This document shows positions 7,732 to 17,209 of a stretch of DNA of 50,778 nucleotides, one piece after another. A program made the translations under genes and the position numbers. A model generated the notes under the pieces. The model did not search any database. It had not been told where the DNA came from and saw nothing but the letters and a program-made list of their open reading frames with translations. Source of the DNA: Gammaproteobacteria bacterium (lineage in GTDB: Bacteria > Pseudomonadota > Gammaproteobacteria > Eutrophobiales > Eutrophobiaceae); assembly GCA_030835405.1 (NCBI GenBank), contig JAURPG010000008.1, positions 1 through 50,778 on the forward strand, written 5' to 3'. How positions within the stretch are numbered: position 1 is the first letter of the stretch; each line of letters begins with the position of its first letter.

Positions 7732-8784
7732 TTGCTGGACTGGGACAGTTTAACTTTTGAAAGGATATGGCCCTTGTGGCTGGGTGTAGCGGCGGTCGTA
7801 ATTTTTATTTTTTTGTGGTTTTATAAAAAACGCGCACATTTTCCTGACATCATGTTATTGAGTGATACGGTTACAGCAAAAGGTATACTTGACCGTTTGC
7901 CTGTAATCTTCACCGCTATCATTCTTGGGTTGATAATCATTGTATTGATGCAGCCGACCGTTATTCGGAGTATTACCGTTGACCAACGGGCCAGAGATTT
8001 TCTGGTGGTATTTGATACGTCGCGTTCCATGCGCCATGACACTAATGTCAGAAGGGAAGAACTGGAACTAAGGTTTGAGCGCAGGGCGGGGACTTTCTCC
8101 ACCGCAGTAGATGATCCAAATGCACTACCTATGCTCGCAAGGTATGAGCTCGCCCGTGAGAGCCTGTTGGGTTTTTTATCTCAAAGAAAGGCCCAGGACA
8201 GGGTTGGAATGATATTTTTTAATGACAATGCGTTCACCATGTCTGCGCCTACAGCAAACATAGACTTTGTCATCGAGCAACTAGCATCAATGGATGAATA
8301 TGTGAATTGGGGGACTGACATTGCATTGGCAATGGAAACCGGCCTCAATCTTTTTGACCGGTATCCACAACAGAATAAAAAGGCAGTTATTCTCCTCACG
8401 GATGCTGAAGCGGCCTATACCAAAGATGTTGAGCAACAACTTACCAGGCTGGCCAGTATGGGTGTTTCGTTTTACCTGCTATGGATAACGACAGATGAGA
8501 ATGATATGTCTAATGAAGAGGTTGAAAAATTCCTAAATTTTGCCAGGACCGTCGGAACGGTGGTGACCATTGAAAACCTGGATGCCCGAAACCTGGAAAA
8601 TACATTGAGAGACATTAGTCGCCTGGAAGGGTACAGTTATCAGGAGACCAGACGGGAGAGAATCAACCTTTCCGAGCCATTTCTACAAACAGCCCGAATA
8701 ATGATAATCCTGTGGTTGTTTCTTGTAGCAACATTTTTTCATCCGAGCACCGGTCGGAATTTTTTTAAGGGAGGCAATATATGA
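7732..8784 (+). CDS. Membrane-anchored VWA-domain protein, module 1 (MxaC/BatA-like)
   Basis: About 350 residues. Two N-terminal membrane helices (about 10-30 and 55-75) lead into a von Willebrand factor A domain, with a further helix near the C-terminus (about 325-343). The MIDAS metal site is complete: D95-T-S97-R-S99, Thr195 in WGTDI, and Asp224 in LLTDAE. I chose TTG at 7732 because AGGGGAAG lies just ahead of it (7720-7727) and this gives the usual short hydrophobic N-terminus; a further upstream TTG at 7681 would overlap the previous gene by 41 bases. The stop overlaps the next ATG by ATGA. Fourth gene of the module, the place mxaC holds in methylotroph operons. A BatA-type protein is the alternative name. 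Confidence 0.85.
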   Translation: MLDWDSLTFERIWPLWLGVAAVVIFIFLWFYKKRAHFPDIMLLSDTVTAKGILDRLPVIFTAIILGLIIIVLMQPTVIRSITVDQRARDFLVVFDTSRSMRHDTNVRREELELRFERRAGTFSTAVDDPNALPMLARYELARESLLGFLSQRKAQDRVGMIFFNDNAFTMSAPTANIDFVIEQLASMDEYVNWGTDIALAMETGLNLFDRYPQQNKKAVILLTDAEAAYTKDVEQQLTRLASMGVSFYLLWITTDENDMSNEEVEKFLNFARTVGTVVTIENLDARNLENTLRDISRLEGYSYQETRRERINLSEPFLQTARIMIILWLFLVATFFHPSTGRNFFKGGNI

Positions 8785-9698
8785 GCAGTGCGGATAAATG
8801 GGGAAAAGGAATGGGTCCATCACAAGCTGGATTTATTGACCAGTCCTCAAAGTTACTCAGGATACTGGGAATCGTAATTATTATTGCGGGACTCCAGTCT
8901 TACGGCTATTACTCAAATTATGTGCCGCAGGTAAATGCGGCAAACCAGGACCTGGACAGACTGACAGATGAAATTGCCACCAATAGCTTTACCAATAAGG
9001 TTCTGAATGACCTGGGCGATCTCAGGCGAATTTCTGAAGATGAAGCCTATAAAAGAGAAATTGTTCAAATCTATGAAAGGTTTATCGGTGAATTTCTGGA
9101 AGACAGGATCGCCACGATTGATGAATTTGTCAGGATTACCGAGACGTTAGATGCTCCCGAGGGACCATTGGGAGAAGAGTCCCTGGATATGGTGAAGACT
9201 GGAGCGAAGGATTTGCAGAATCTTTATGCAGATCAATATCAGCCAATTATCGATAGCCTGGATAGTCCTCCCTTATATTTGCAACCGACTGCTGCATTTC
9301 TGAAAAGTGGCAGTTCCCTGAAACAGAACCTGATGTTTAATCATGGTGTATATCTGTCCCTCACCGGAGATAGAACCAACGCCAATAAACTTTTTAATGA
9401 TCTTGAAAATATGCAAGTCGATAATGCGTTTCTTACTGTTGTTCATTATGCGCAGGCGAGGATGTTATATGATGCCTTCCAGTCAGAGGGCCAGTTTGAT
9501 TATTATCAACAGGCAATTCAGTCCTTGAAGGAAAGTCTTCGTAGTAATCCGGAGTATGGACAGCCAAAACTCTTCCTGGAATATCTGCTTTCACTGGACA
9601 GGGGATCACAGGAGGTTAATGCCCCTGTGACCGGAGATGGCTCCGGTGAAGCGGAAGGGGAACGGGGAGTCATTTCATCAGCACCACCTAATTTCTAG
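8781..9698 (+). CDS. Membrane-anchored helical (TPR-like) protein, module 1 (MxaK-like)
   Basis: 305 residues with one N-terminal membrane helix (about 27-46, LRILGIVIIIAGLQSYGYY) and a long helical periplasmic part. The C-terminal third (about 190-275) looks like degenerate TPR hairpins: FNHGVYLSLTGDRTNANKLF and AQARMLYDAFQ followed by YYQQAIQSLKESLRSNPEYGQPKLFLEYLL. A Gly/Glu/Ser-rich tail ends the protein. The ATG overlaps the preceding VWA stop. The second module has a shorter relative in the equivalent place (31806-32393), which keeps one clear TPR unit. MxaK of methylotrophs is likewise a small membrane-anchored helical protein placed between the two VWA genes, so this is an assignment by order and layout. 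Confidence 0.65.
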   Translation: MSSADKWGKGMGPSQAGFIDQSSKLLRILGIVIIIAGLQSYGYYSNYVPQVNAANQDLDRLTDEIATNSFTNKVLNDLGDLRRISEDEAYKREIVQIYERFIGEFLEDRIATIDEFVRITETLDAPEGPLGEESLDMVKTGAKDLQNLYADQYQPIIDSLDSPPLYLQPTAAFLKSGSSLKQNLMFNHGVYLSLTGDRTNANKLFNDLENMQVDNAFLTVVHYAQARMLYDAFQSEGQFDYYQQAIQSLKESLRSNPEYGQPKLFLEYLLSLDRGSQEVNAPVTGDGSGEAEGERGVISSAPPNF

Positions 9699-9712
9699 GC
9701 GGGGGAGTCGTT

Positions 9713-10672
9713 TTGATTATCGGTGCCACTATCATCGCAGGCCTGGCGATAATCATCTACTGGGCAGTATTAATTAAGAGCTCCGGGGACAAAAATTATA
9801 ACCATCCATCAGGTTTTATCCTGGTCCTGGTACTGTCAGCAATGGGTTTGCTGGTTTGGTCTACCACCAGTGACCGACCCAGGTACAGTTATAGTTTAAA
9901 TGAAAATCCCGTTGCCATTTCTATCGCATTTGACCTGTCTCCCAGTATGCTTGCGATTCCGGATCCCTCAGTCAGTACCGAAACTCAAACCCGGTTTGAA
10001 CGAGGGCGGGAAAGATTGTCAGAGTTGTTTCGGGAAATGGAAGACCGCCAGGAAAATATCATTGTTTCTATGAGTGGATTTACTGAAAAGGCTCAGGTGA
10101 TACTCGGTTGGGAAAGTAACATCACACAAATTAACGAGATGCTTGATTTTGTGATTTCTCCCGAGTTATTTACCAGCACCGGAACAAGCATAGAGGCCGC
10201 AATCAATGCACTGGCAGGGTCATTTAATACTCTGCCGCAGAACCTGAGGGACAAAAGTCATAAAATTGGTATTCTGGTGTCCGACGGAGAGGACACCTTG
10301 CCGTATTCGTATCTGGAATACGCAGTGGAAAAAGTTGAAACCAGTTCCTTCGATATGATTACTCTCCAGACCGGCTTGCTCGGAGAAAACGAAGGTGTCC
10401 CAGAGTATGGTGAGTTTGGTGAGTTTCTACATTTTACTCCCATGAGTGGCAGGCTATTTACAGTCCCTAATGTCGATACCATGATGCAATTATCTCAAAT
10501 CGATTCACACCGTGGTCTGTATGTCAGGGCAGAATCGCCGGAGTCAGTGGACAGGATGCTGCGTTTTATCGGCGGTGCTGATTCTGGAACAGGCAATATC
10601 GATAAGTCTGCTGCAATTCTGCTGTGGCTGTTCCTGATTATCTCACTGATTTTTGCCCGTCTGATGGTCTAG
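9713..10672 (+). CDS. Membrane-anchored VWA-domain protein, module 1 (MxaL/BatB-like)
   Basis: 319 residues. Membrane helices lie at about 3-20 and 37-50, the VWA domain spans about 65-290, and a last helix sits at about 300-318. MIDAS residues are D74-L-S76-P-S78, Thr in STGTSIEAA, and Asp in VSDGED. The start is TTG at 9713, preceded by GGGGGAG at 9700-9706. This is the sixth and last gene of module 1. Its TAG stop is built into a 16-base-pair palindrome that probably ends transcription. In the methylotroph order R-S-A-C-K-L this is the MxaL place. It shares the fold and MIDAS with the other three VWA proteins of the window but is otherwise distinct in sequence. Confidence 0.83.
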   Translation: MIIGATIIAGLAIIIYWAVLIKSSGDKNYNHPSGFILVLVLSAMGLLVWSTTSDRPRYSYSLNENPVAISIAFDLSPSMLAIPDPSVSTETQTRFERGRERLSELFREMEDRQENIIVSMSGFTEKAQVILGWESNITQINEMLDFVISPELFTSTGTSIEAAINALAGSFNTLPQNLRDKSHKIGILVSDGEDTLPYSYLEYAVEKVETSSFDMITLQTGLLGENEGVPEYGEFGEFLHFTPMSGRLFTVPNVDTMMQLSQIDSHRGLYVRAESPESVDRMLRFIGGADSGTGNIDKSAAILLWLFLIISLIFARLMV

Positions 10673-10704
10673 ACACACCCGGCAGGATTGCCGGGTGTGT
10701 CTAG
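10669..10704. terminator. 16-bp palindrome between convergent genes, overlapping a stop codon
   Basis: Perfect inverted repeat: left arm 10669-10684, loop GGAT, right arm 10689-10704. The TAG stop of the VWA gene (10670-10672) is inside the left arm, and the end of the convergent amidohydrolase gene is 10 bases beyond the right arm. The plus-strand side runs into TTATATTTTATT, so it can serve both directions. Confidence 0.8.
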
Positions 10705-10714
10705 TTATATTTTA

Positions 10715-12676
10715 TTAGTAACCATTTGCACCATTTAGAAATGGTGGTATCTGTGGTGGTTCCGTCCAGCGCCACAGTTCTGTTGGGGTCTGCATATCAA
10801 AAGTCCATTCAGCGGTATCCGTACTGAAGTGCAGGGTATTGCCACGTAAGGCCGGCATTTCATGGGCCACCTTGCCACCGATAAGGGTCAGAACTGATGT
10901 TAATTGATCCAGGTCTTCCACTGGTGTGGACATGTAATCTCCACTTAAGATAACGATGTCTGCAAACTTTCCGGGTTCAATGGATCCCAGGGCATTTTCT
11001 TTCCAGATGGGATAAGCCGCGCGACGGGTCATCATCAACATCAATGTCATTCGATCTGGAATGGCCTCTTCCGGGACTCCCCACGTCTCTCCATTGATCT
11101 TTCGGGTCATCCACATAACACCGTCTTCAAATGCGGATTCGCGTAATTCGCTTTCAATACCGAATTGGCTGATGACGGCATTGACACCGGCATTCATCAT
11201 ACTGGCTACAGGGGCATTCCAGGTTAAATATTCTTCACCATAACCTTCCTTGATCACCTGGGTAGGGACTTCCGTGGCATCACAGGAGAAGGTATGACCG
11301 GTTCGTGTTGCAATCTCAATTTCTTCCGGGGTGACAGAGTGACAATGGTCACTGGTGGTTCGCAACATCCTTATTCGTTCATCTGACATGTGTGCACGGT
11401 AGGTCTTCATCATAATCTCCGTGGCACCATCACCGGCGGAATGCCAGCCCGGAATATTACTGATACGTCCTTCTGCAGCCAGTTCCGCCAGGGTCACCAG
11501 GTGTTCTGTACGTCTGCCACGATTCACAGCGATACTGCCATCTTCAACAGATCGTCCCTTCCAGGCATTGAGTTCAACACCTTCTGGTGCAGGGGGACAT
11601 TGTTCGCGTTTTTTGATCTCTTCATTTTTAGCAACCATAGCAGTACACCAGCCCACACCACCCGCATCAATGCCACCCACACTGCTGCCGGTACTGAAGA
11701 ACATATCAGATCCATGGCCTAAAAAATCACCAATCCTGCGATAGGATTCCTTAATGCTATTGGAGAACGGTTGTAGCCAGCGATGGTCCCAGGCCATGCG
11801 GATGGGCATCATGTCATTGCGGTCCATGTGATTGGTAGCACTGAATCCTGCCTCACACTGGATATGGCTTTTGTAGGTGGTCACACCGATCTGGGCATTG
11901 GCCTGCATGACTTCAAAATAACCCTGTATGTACTTGTTATAGGTTTCCTGGTCTTGCATGCCGATGAGATCCAGGCTGGAGCACCTGCCAAAGTCGGTAT
12001 ACTCACCGGACCAGCCACGGTCTGCGTCCACCATCCAGTAATCGTCTGGTAATTCATTACCGTAATAATGCGCAAATTCCTGTTGGGCTTTAGTATTTAA
12101 TATGGTTCCACCCCGGGTGGTGACATAGGTGGGATGGTTTGGAGCGACCTCATCAAGTCTGGCGCGATTGAGAATATTCCCGTTCATGATTGGGACCGCG
12201 ATCTGTGGCGGTCGCATATTAATCCTTATCCACTTTCCTTCTGGTATCTGACTTGCCCTGGCGCGGATGGCATTCAGTGCATTTTGTGCCATCTCTTCGG
12301 GATTCGCCCCCCCCACTCTGACTTCCAGCAGGTCGGGGATATAGTTGACTACCCAGGGAAAGCCAGTGGATGTTTCATATATATGGTTATGGGTATCGAT
12401 ATATCCAGGGGTGACTGATAAGCCTTTGGCATCGATCACTTCAGTCCAGTCAGCAATGAGCGCCTGGATTTCAGTATTACTGCCAACCGCCATGATCTTG
12501 TCACCCTGGATCGCCACGGCCTCTGCAATGGTGATCTGGTTTGGATCATTGGAGTCAGCCGTGATGACCTGGCCGTTAATAATAACAGTGTCGGCATAAG
12601 GTGCCTTGCCTGCATAACTTTGACCACTTAACAGTAATAGCAGTAGTGTAATGGTAATATTGTTTAATCGTTTCAT
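10715..12676 (-). CDS. Exported YtcJ-type amidohydrolase, copy 1
   Basis: 653 residues with a Sec signal peptide (about 1-22). It belongs to the amidohydrolase superfamily (Amidohydro_3, YtcJ-like), metal-dependent hydrolases of amide or cyclic amide bonds. Visible family marks are the first metal motif GYIDTHNH, the conserved CEAGFSATNHMDRNDMMPIRMAW region, IPGWHSAGDGA (the family's HAxGD element), SDHCHSV, and the C-terminal LGSIEPGKFADIVILSGDY that closes the small beta-sandwich. It ends in FLNGANGY, shared with the copies at 12862 and 21423. Export to the periplasm is unusual, because most characterised relatives are cytosolic. The GGGAGAGGA ribosome site is well placed before the ATG. 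It lies downstream of copy 2 on the same strand, but a terminator at 12823-12852 suggests separate transcripts. Confidence 0.87.
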   Translation of the reverse strand: MKRLNNITITLLLLLLSGQSYAGKAPYADTVIINGQVITADSNDPNQITIAEAVAIQGDKIMAVGSNTEIQALIADWTEVIDAKGLSVTPGYIDTHNHIYETSTGFPWVVNYIPDLLEVRVGGANPEEMAQNALNAIRARASQIPEGKWIRINMRPPQIAVPIMNGNILNRARLDEVAPNHPTYVTTRGGTILNTKAQQEFAHYYGNELPDDYWMVDADRGWSGEYTDFGRCSSLDLIGMQDQETYNKYIQGYFEVMQANAQIGVTTYKSHIQCEAGFSATNHMDRNDMMPIRMAWDHRWLQPFSNSIKESYRRIGDFLGHGSDMFFSTGSSVGGIDAGGVGWCTAMVAKNEEIKKREQCPPAPEGVELNAWKGRSVEDGSIAVNRGRRTEHLVTLAELAAEGRISNIPGWHSAGDGATEIMMKTYRAHMSDERIRMLRTTSDHCHSVTPEEIEIATRTGHTFSCDATEVPTQVIKEGYGEEYLTWNAPVASMMNAGVNAVISQFGIESELRESAFEDGVMWMTRKINGETWGVPEEAIPDRMTLMLMMTRRAAYPIWKENALGSIEPGKFADIVILSGDYMSTPVEDLDQLTSVLTLIGGKVAHEMPALRGNTLHFSTDTAEWTFDMQTPTELWRWTEPPQIPPFLNGANGY

Positions 12677-12822
12677 AGTCCTCTCCCGTTTAAATTATAT
12701 ATATCCCTTATGGAATTGTTCCTGTAAAAAGTTGATGAATACCTGAAATGAGTAACAATAAAACTAACAGAAATACTACAGGTAGTTTGTTTATCATCAG
12801 GGGTTGGATTTTCTGGAATGGA

Positions 12823-12852
12823 AAACGGGAGGAACAGAAATTCCTCCCGTTT
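12823..12852 (-). terminator. Terminator after amidohydrolase copy 2
   Basis: Perfect 12-base-pair inverted repeat (12823-12834 with 12841-12852, six-base loop) just past the stop of the minus-strand gene. On the minus strand it reads into a short T run. Confidence 0.75.
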
Positions 12853-12861
12853 ATCTGGTAC

Positions 12862-14835
12862 TTAATACCCGTTGGCGCCCTGTAGAAATGGTGGCGCGAC
12901 GGGGGTTTCGGTCCAACGCCACAGAGTGGTTGGGGTTTGCATATCGAAGGTCCAATCTATGGTATCGGAATTGAACCTGAGGGTATTACCCCTTAACAAG
13001 GGATCTTCAAAATTCACCTTGCCGCCAACCATGGTGAATATGGAGGTAAGCTGGTCCAGGTCCTGCACCGGGACAGACATGTAATCACCGTTTAATATAA
13101 CGATATCGGCAAGCTTGCCTACCTCAATAGAACCAATGGCATTCTCTCTCCATAATGGGTGACCACCAAATCGGGACATCATCAATAACAGGGTAAGTCG
13201 ATCAGGTACAGCTTCATCCTTCAGACCCCAGGTATCACCGTTTTCATCCTCGCGGGTAAGCCAATGCACACCGTCCTCAAAAGGCGAAAAACGCAGTCGC
13301 CCATAAGTCCCGAAGGAACCCAGGACAGTGTTCACACCGGCCTTTAACATACTGGCAACCGGTGCATTCCATGCCAGGTACTCCTCGCCATAGTCTTTTT
13401 CAATAATACGGGTATTCTCGGTATCGAAATTACAGGCGAAGGTCTGGCCCATCCTGGCCGCCATCTGGATCTGATCGGGCCGGATCCCAAAACAATGGTC
13501 TGCCTGGATTCTGAGGTTTCTGATGCGATCATCGGACATGTATTTGCGATAGGTTTTTTGCAGTACTTCAACCGCACCATCACCGGCCACGTGCCAGCCG
13601 GGAATGCCGGACAATCTGCCTTCGCCGGCCAGTTCAGCCAGGGTATCCAGGTGTTCTAGCCTGCGTCCACGGTTAGGGACAATATTAGCATCGGTAATAT
13701 CTTCGATTTCAATATCGTTGATAAGTGGAGGACATTGTTCACGGTTTTTGATGGAGTCAGCGGCGGGTATGGTACTGCACCAGCCCACACCACCGGCATC
13801 AATACCACCTACGCTGCTGCCGATACTCCAGAGGAAGTCCGAACCGTATCCAGTAAAGTCACCAATACGGCGGTACATCTCGTGGATGTTAGAAGAGAAG
13901 GGTTGCCACCAGCGATGCCCCCAGGCCAGCCGAATGGGCATGAGATCATTTCGGTCCAGGTGTGATGAGGCACTGAATCCCCCCTCACACTGCAAGTGGG
14001 TTTTATACGCTGTGACACCAATCTGGGCATTGACCTGCATGGACTGCATGTAGGCATTGATATAACGGTCAAAGGTGCCAAACTGGGTATTGATAATATC
14101 GATCTTGGCACAACGGTCAAAGTCGTTATATTCACCGGATGTTCCAAGTTCCCGGGACACCAGCCAGTAATCTTCCGGCATGCGGGTACCGTAGAATGCC
14201 TCGAATGCCTCGATGGTCTTTGTGTTGACTACAGACCCGCCACGGGTGGTGATATATGTTGGATGGTTTGGGGTGAGATCATCCAGGATGTCACGGGTTA
14301 TGGTGGTACCGAATGCCTTGACTGCAACATCGGGAGGTCTGGCGTTAACTCTTATCCAATGGCCTTCGGGCAGTTTTGTTGTCATGGCCTTGATTGCACT
14401 GAGGACAATGTTGGTGAATTCGTCAACGGTCATACCCTCATCTTCACCTTTGGCGCCAATACGGATTTCCAGCATTTCCGGGATTTGTTTCAACGACCAG
14501 GGAAAATCCAGGGTATGTTCATAGAGGTGATTATGTGAATCAATCAGGCCAGGGATGACAGTATTGCCTTTGGCATCAACAACCTCGGTCCAGTCCGCCA
14601 CTAACTGCTGGATTTCTTCATTGCTTCCAACCGCCATGATTTTGTCACCACGTACCGCGACGGCCTCTGCCATGGTTATGAGATCAGGATTGTCATTGTC
14701 AGCTGTAATGACATTACCATTGATAATGACACTGTCCGCATAGGGCGCAACATCTGCCAGTACCGCTGTACCAAGTGTATAAGTTAAAAGTACTACAAGA
14801 ATATGTGCTACCAGAGAATGTTTGGATCCAAACAT
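12862..14835 (-). CDS. Exported YtcJ-type amidohydrolase, copy 2
   Basis: 657 residues, signal peptide ending near GTAVLADV. Same family and layout as copy 1: GLIDSHNH metal motif, CEGGFSASSHLDRNDLMPIRLAWGH, IPGWHVAGDGA, ADHCFGI, and IGSIEVGKLADIVILNGDY near the end. It differs where the other copies have CHSVTPEQIEIA (here CFGIRPDQIQMA) and in CNFDTENTRIIEKDYGEEY instead of CDATxVPxxVIKEGYGEEY. Such changes near the active-site barrel suggest a different substrate. It has the least typical sequence of the FLxGANGY-ending group. The start ATG is preceded, four bases away, by an uninterrupted run of nine G on the coding strand (14840-14848). Confidence 0.87.
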   Translation of the reverse strand: MFGSKHSLVAHILVVLLTYTLGTAVLADVAPYADSVIINGNVITADNDNPDLITMAEAVAVRGDKIMAVGSNEEIQQLVADWTEVVDAKGNTVIPGLIDSHNHLYEHTLDFPWSLKQIPEMLEIRIGAKGEDEGMTVDEFTNIVLSAIKAMTTKLPEGHWIRVNARPPDVAVKAFGTTITRDILDDLTPNHPTYITTRGGSVVNTKTIEAFEAFYGTRMPEDYWLVSRELGTSGEYNDFDRCAKIDIINTQFGTFDRYINAYMQSMQVNAQIGVTAYKTHLQCEGGFSASSHLDRNDLMPIRLAWGHRWWQPFSSNIHEMYRRIGDFTGYGSDFLWSIGSSVGGIDAGGVGWCSTIPAADSIKNREQCPPLINDIEIEDITDANIVPNRGRRLEHLDTLAELAGEGRLSGIPGWHVAGDGAVEVLQKTYRKYMSDDRIRNLRIQADHCFGIRPDQIQMAARMGQTFACNFDTENTRIIEKDYGEEYLAWNAPVASMLKAGVNTVLGSFGTYGRLRFSPFEDGVHWLTREDENGDTWGLKDEAVPDRLTLLLMMSRFGGHPLWRENAIGSIEVGKLADIVILNGDYMSVPVQDLDQLTSIFTMVGGKVNFEDPLLRGNTLRFNSDTIDWTFDMQTPTTLWRWTETPVAPPFLQGANGY

Positions 14836-14839
14836 ATTT

Positions 14840-14848
14840 CCCCCCCCC
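14840..14848 (-). promoter_or_regulatory. G9 tract acting as ribosome binding site
   Basis: Nine C on the plus strand, hence G9 on the coding strand, four bases before the amidohydrolase ATG. No other Shine-Dalgarno sequence is present. A mononucleotide run of this length is prone to slippage. A G10 run precedes another amidohydrolase at 26066-26075. Confidence 0.6.
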
Positions 14849-14961
14849 TTTAAATAAATTCAAATACCGCAAGTATCCCGGATTTCTACCGGTAAAAAGA
14901 CCTTATGCGTCAATCTGCAAATTGTCAATAAATATAGAAATTAGCGTAAATATTGCAAAAA

Positions 14962-15933
14962 TTATGGCCAACTGAGCTGGAGAAAATCCGCCCAGGAGAC
15001 AGGTAACAGGGCGATGACAATATCCGTACTCATGGCCAGTAAAATGGCACCAAACATGGAGAGGAAGATGCCAAACAGGACCCAGAACCCAAAAAATTCA
15101 TGGTCACGATTGATTAGCCAGCCAAAGATAACCCGAAATACGGGTGATAGCCGCTGGATAGGAACCACCACGGTAACCGGTGCTACTGCCAGGGACATGT
15201 AACGGAAGATTTGTGAGAAAAACACTATGAATCCCGATAGTGCAAACCATTTTGGTGCGGATTCACCCATCCCTGCCATGTATTTCCGGCCTCCCAGAAT
15301 CATGATCAGGGTGATGATAACCAGGGTGGCTGCTGAATATGAGATCAGGCCTCCTGCAATACTATCTATGATTGTGGGGTTAGATTGCAGTCCCATCATA
15401 ATAAACAATGGACTGGCACCATAGGCAACTGCACTAACACCTCCCCAGAGAAAACCCTCGGCATAATGTGGTTCAAAACCAGATTTTGTTTTTCGGGGTC
15501 CCGCGCCCTTTTTTTGTTTCAGCATAATAGTGGGACCCAGCATCACCAGGATGAACCCAAATACCCTTGCAGGTGTAATAACCTCACCTAAAAAAATAAT
15601 TGCCAGGATGATCGAGATAGGGACACTTAACTGCTGGATAGGACTGGAGAGATTGGCCCCCATCGCCCGGATGGAACGGTAGTTGCTATATCTACCAATG
15701 ATAAAATGGACCATGCCGGCACTGGCCATCCACCACCATTGTGATGATGAAAACCCTGCCAGAGCATGAAACCCACCGAATAACAGGCATGTCAGCAAAA
15801 ACAAGGGCACACCCATGGGAACGGTAATGGCCATGGCCTGTAACACCGTTGCGGTGAGCACGCCACGCCTGACGGCGGCGTTGTTCAGGCCAAAGGTGGC
15901 GGCTGAGGCAAGCGCTAACAGGGCTCCCAGCAT
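14962..15933 (-). CDS. EamA/DMT-family transporter
   Basis: 323 residues, almost wholly hydrophobic, with about ten predicted membrane helices in two related halves, as in drug/metabolite transporters with two EamA domains. Typical family stretches are visible: the first-helix start LGALLALASAATFGLNNAAVRRGV, the loop YRSIRAMGANLSSPIQQLSVPISIILAIIFLGE closing the first half, and YMSLAVAPVTVVVPIQRLSPVFRVIFGWLINRDHE in the second half. These proteins export or import small metabolites; the substrate cannot be told. It lies 44 bases downstream of the second small cupin on the same strand and so probably shares its transcript, suggesting that it moves a pathway intermediate. Confidence 0.85.
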   Translation of the reverse strand: MLGALLALASAATFGLNNAAVRRGVLTATVLQAMAITVPMGVPLFLLTCLLFGGFHALAGFSSSQWWWMASAGMVHFIIGRYSNYRSIRAMGANLSSPIQQLSVPISIILAIIFLGEVITPARVFGFILVMLGPTIMLKQKKGAGPRKTKSGFEPHYAEGFLWGGVSAVAYGASPLFIMMGLQSNPTIIDSIAGGLISYSAATLVIITLIMILGGRKYMAGMGESAPKWFALSGFIVFFSQIFRYMSLAVAPVTVVVPIQRLSPVFRVIFGWLINRDHEFFGFWVLFGIFLSMFGAILLAMSTDIVIALLPVSWADFLQLSWP

Positions 15934-15977
15934 GGACTAGACCTCAGGCCGACTTTTAATCCTAACCTTGTTCCGGA

Positions 15978-16583
15978 TTAACCCTGATCTCCGCGGAGAA
16001 ATGCGCGGACCAGTTCAGGTGTCAAGGTCACACCTGGTTTATATTCCGGTGCGTCTTCAATTTGCTCCAGGTCATTTAGACCACATTGTTTGAAGATACG
16101 ATTGGTGGATGAGATTAACCTTGCTGGGCGATCAGGGTCGCCATTGAAATGCTGGTGAATGGTGTTAGGTGGTACATAAATAATGTCACCCGCCTCCCAC
16201 TCAAATCGTTTTACTTCTTCCTGTGGTTTCCAGAAATATTCGTCTGTAATTTCAATATCGCAGTCCTGGTGCATATCGTAGCCATGGCCTTCAAGTACAT
16301 ACAGACATTCTTCTGCAAGATGACGGTGTTTTCCGGAATGACTGCCCGGCGGAATGATCTGCATATAGGCATCCACAGTTTCCATGCGAGTATTCATCTG
16401 TTCATTGAGCAGGTGTTTTAACAGGCCTTGACGCGACATCTCCCAGGGCATCTCTTCCGGGGTAACAACCTTTTTGCGTTTGGCATTGCGTTCGGGTGCT
16501 GTGCTGGCATCGTCCAGCATATTCTGATAAAGCTGGTCATTGTTCTCGCCGGTTATCCAGACTGAAGTTTCATCCCAAGCCAT
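15978..16583 (-). CDS. Single-domain cupin (cytosolic)
   Basis: 201 residues with no signal peptide. Both cupin motifs are clear. Motif 1 is PGSHSGKHRHLAEECLYVLEG, giving the ligands His-x-His and Glu. Motif 2 is GDIIYVPPNTIHQHFN, giving the last His. A 2His-Glu-His metal site (Fe, Mn or similar) is expected, as in ring-cleaving dioxygenases and related enzymes, but the reaction is not evident. The HQHFN ending of motif 2 is shared with the neighbouring cupin and with the two-domain cupins at 37454 and 40733. An Arg/Lys-rich segment lies near residues 30-40. The ATG is only two bases past the stop of the upstream cupin gene, with GGAGG just before that stop, so the two are co-transcribed. Confidence 0.82.
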   Translation of the reverse strand: MAWDETSVWITGENNDQLYQNMLDDASTAPERNAKRKKVVTPEEMPWEMSRQGLLKHLLNEQMNTRMETVDAYMQIIPPGSHSGKHRHLAEECLYVLEGHGYDMHQDCDIEITDEYFWKPQEEVKRFEWEAGDIIYVPPNTIHQHFNGDPDRPARLISSTNRIFKQCGLNDLEQIEDAPEYKPGVTLTPELVRAFLRGDQG

Positions 16584-16585
16584 GA

Positions 16586-17209
16586 TTAGTATCCTCCCTC
16601 TGGATGGTTAAAATCTTCTTCCTCTTCACGTACCTCGAAGTCTTCTCCTCCAGGTGCCGGTTCCGTCTGTCTTGGAATAACAGTCTTCTGGAATAACATA
16701 TTCATAAACATAAACATGGGTTTGGTCTTGATAACCAATGCCCTGGCTGGTTCTGTATCGCTGGCGTTAAAGTGCTGATGCACGCAATTATTATGGACGA
16801 TGGCTACATCACCGGCCTTCCAGTCATACTTTATCTGGTCATGAATTTCATAACCTTCGCCATCAAGGATGTAAAATGCAGCCTCATTCACATGCCCGTG
16901 CTTTTGTGATTTCCCACCCGGACCATATTCTTCCAGATGTAGATGAAATGTCTGGGTAATGCCATCTTTCGGTTCAACATAGTGACGACTATAGGCCTGA
17001 GGGCCATCGACAAATTTTATATCTTTTGCCTTACGGACCCGGGGCATGGCACGTAGCCTGTCGAGTTCCTCGGTCATGTTGTAGGCGCCCTGTATGGCGC
17101 GCACGAAGATACGGTCTTTCTTGCTATGGTAATAACCGGCAGGTTGGTCGTTATCTGTCTCCGCCTGTTTTGCGGAATCGACCGTTTGGTCCATATTGTC
17201 CTGTTTCAC
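16586..17209 (-). CDS. Single-domain cupin (cytosolic), paired with the next gene
   Basis: 207 residues from a GTG start at 17209, with AAAGAGG seven bases upstream. There is no signal peptide. Motif 1 is GPGGKSQKHGHVNEAAFYILDG (ligands His-x-His, Glu is shifted to the AAFY context) and motif 2 is GDVAIVHNNCVHQHFN. The tail is acidic (GGEDFEVREEEEDFNHPEG). Paired cupins from one family in one operon may form a heteromer; the two are similar in size and in motif 2. A Met/Phe-rich stretch (KPMFMFMNMLF) follows the barrel. It is the first gene of the minus-strand cupin-cupin-EamA set and is divergent from the TonB receptor gene, with 306 bases between them. Confidence 0.8.
   Translation of the reverse strand: MKQDNMDQTVDSAKQAETDNDQPAGYYHSKKDRIFVRAIQGAYNMTEELDRLRAMPRVRKAKDIKFVDGPQAYSRHYVEPKDGITQTFHLHLEEYGPGGKSQKHGHVNEAAFYILDGEGYEIHDQIKYDWKAGDVAIVHNNCVHQHFNASDTEPARALVIKTKPMFMFMNMLFQKTVIPRQTEPAPGGEDFEVREEEEDFNHPEGGY

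Noticed and set aside
13996-14538. 180-codon frame opposite amidohydrolase copy 2
   Set aside because: Shadow of a strongly supported minus-strand gene; no own ribosome site or domain.
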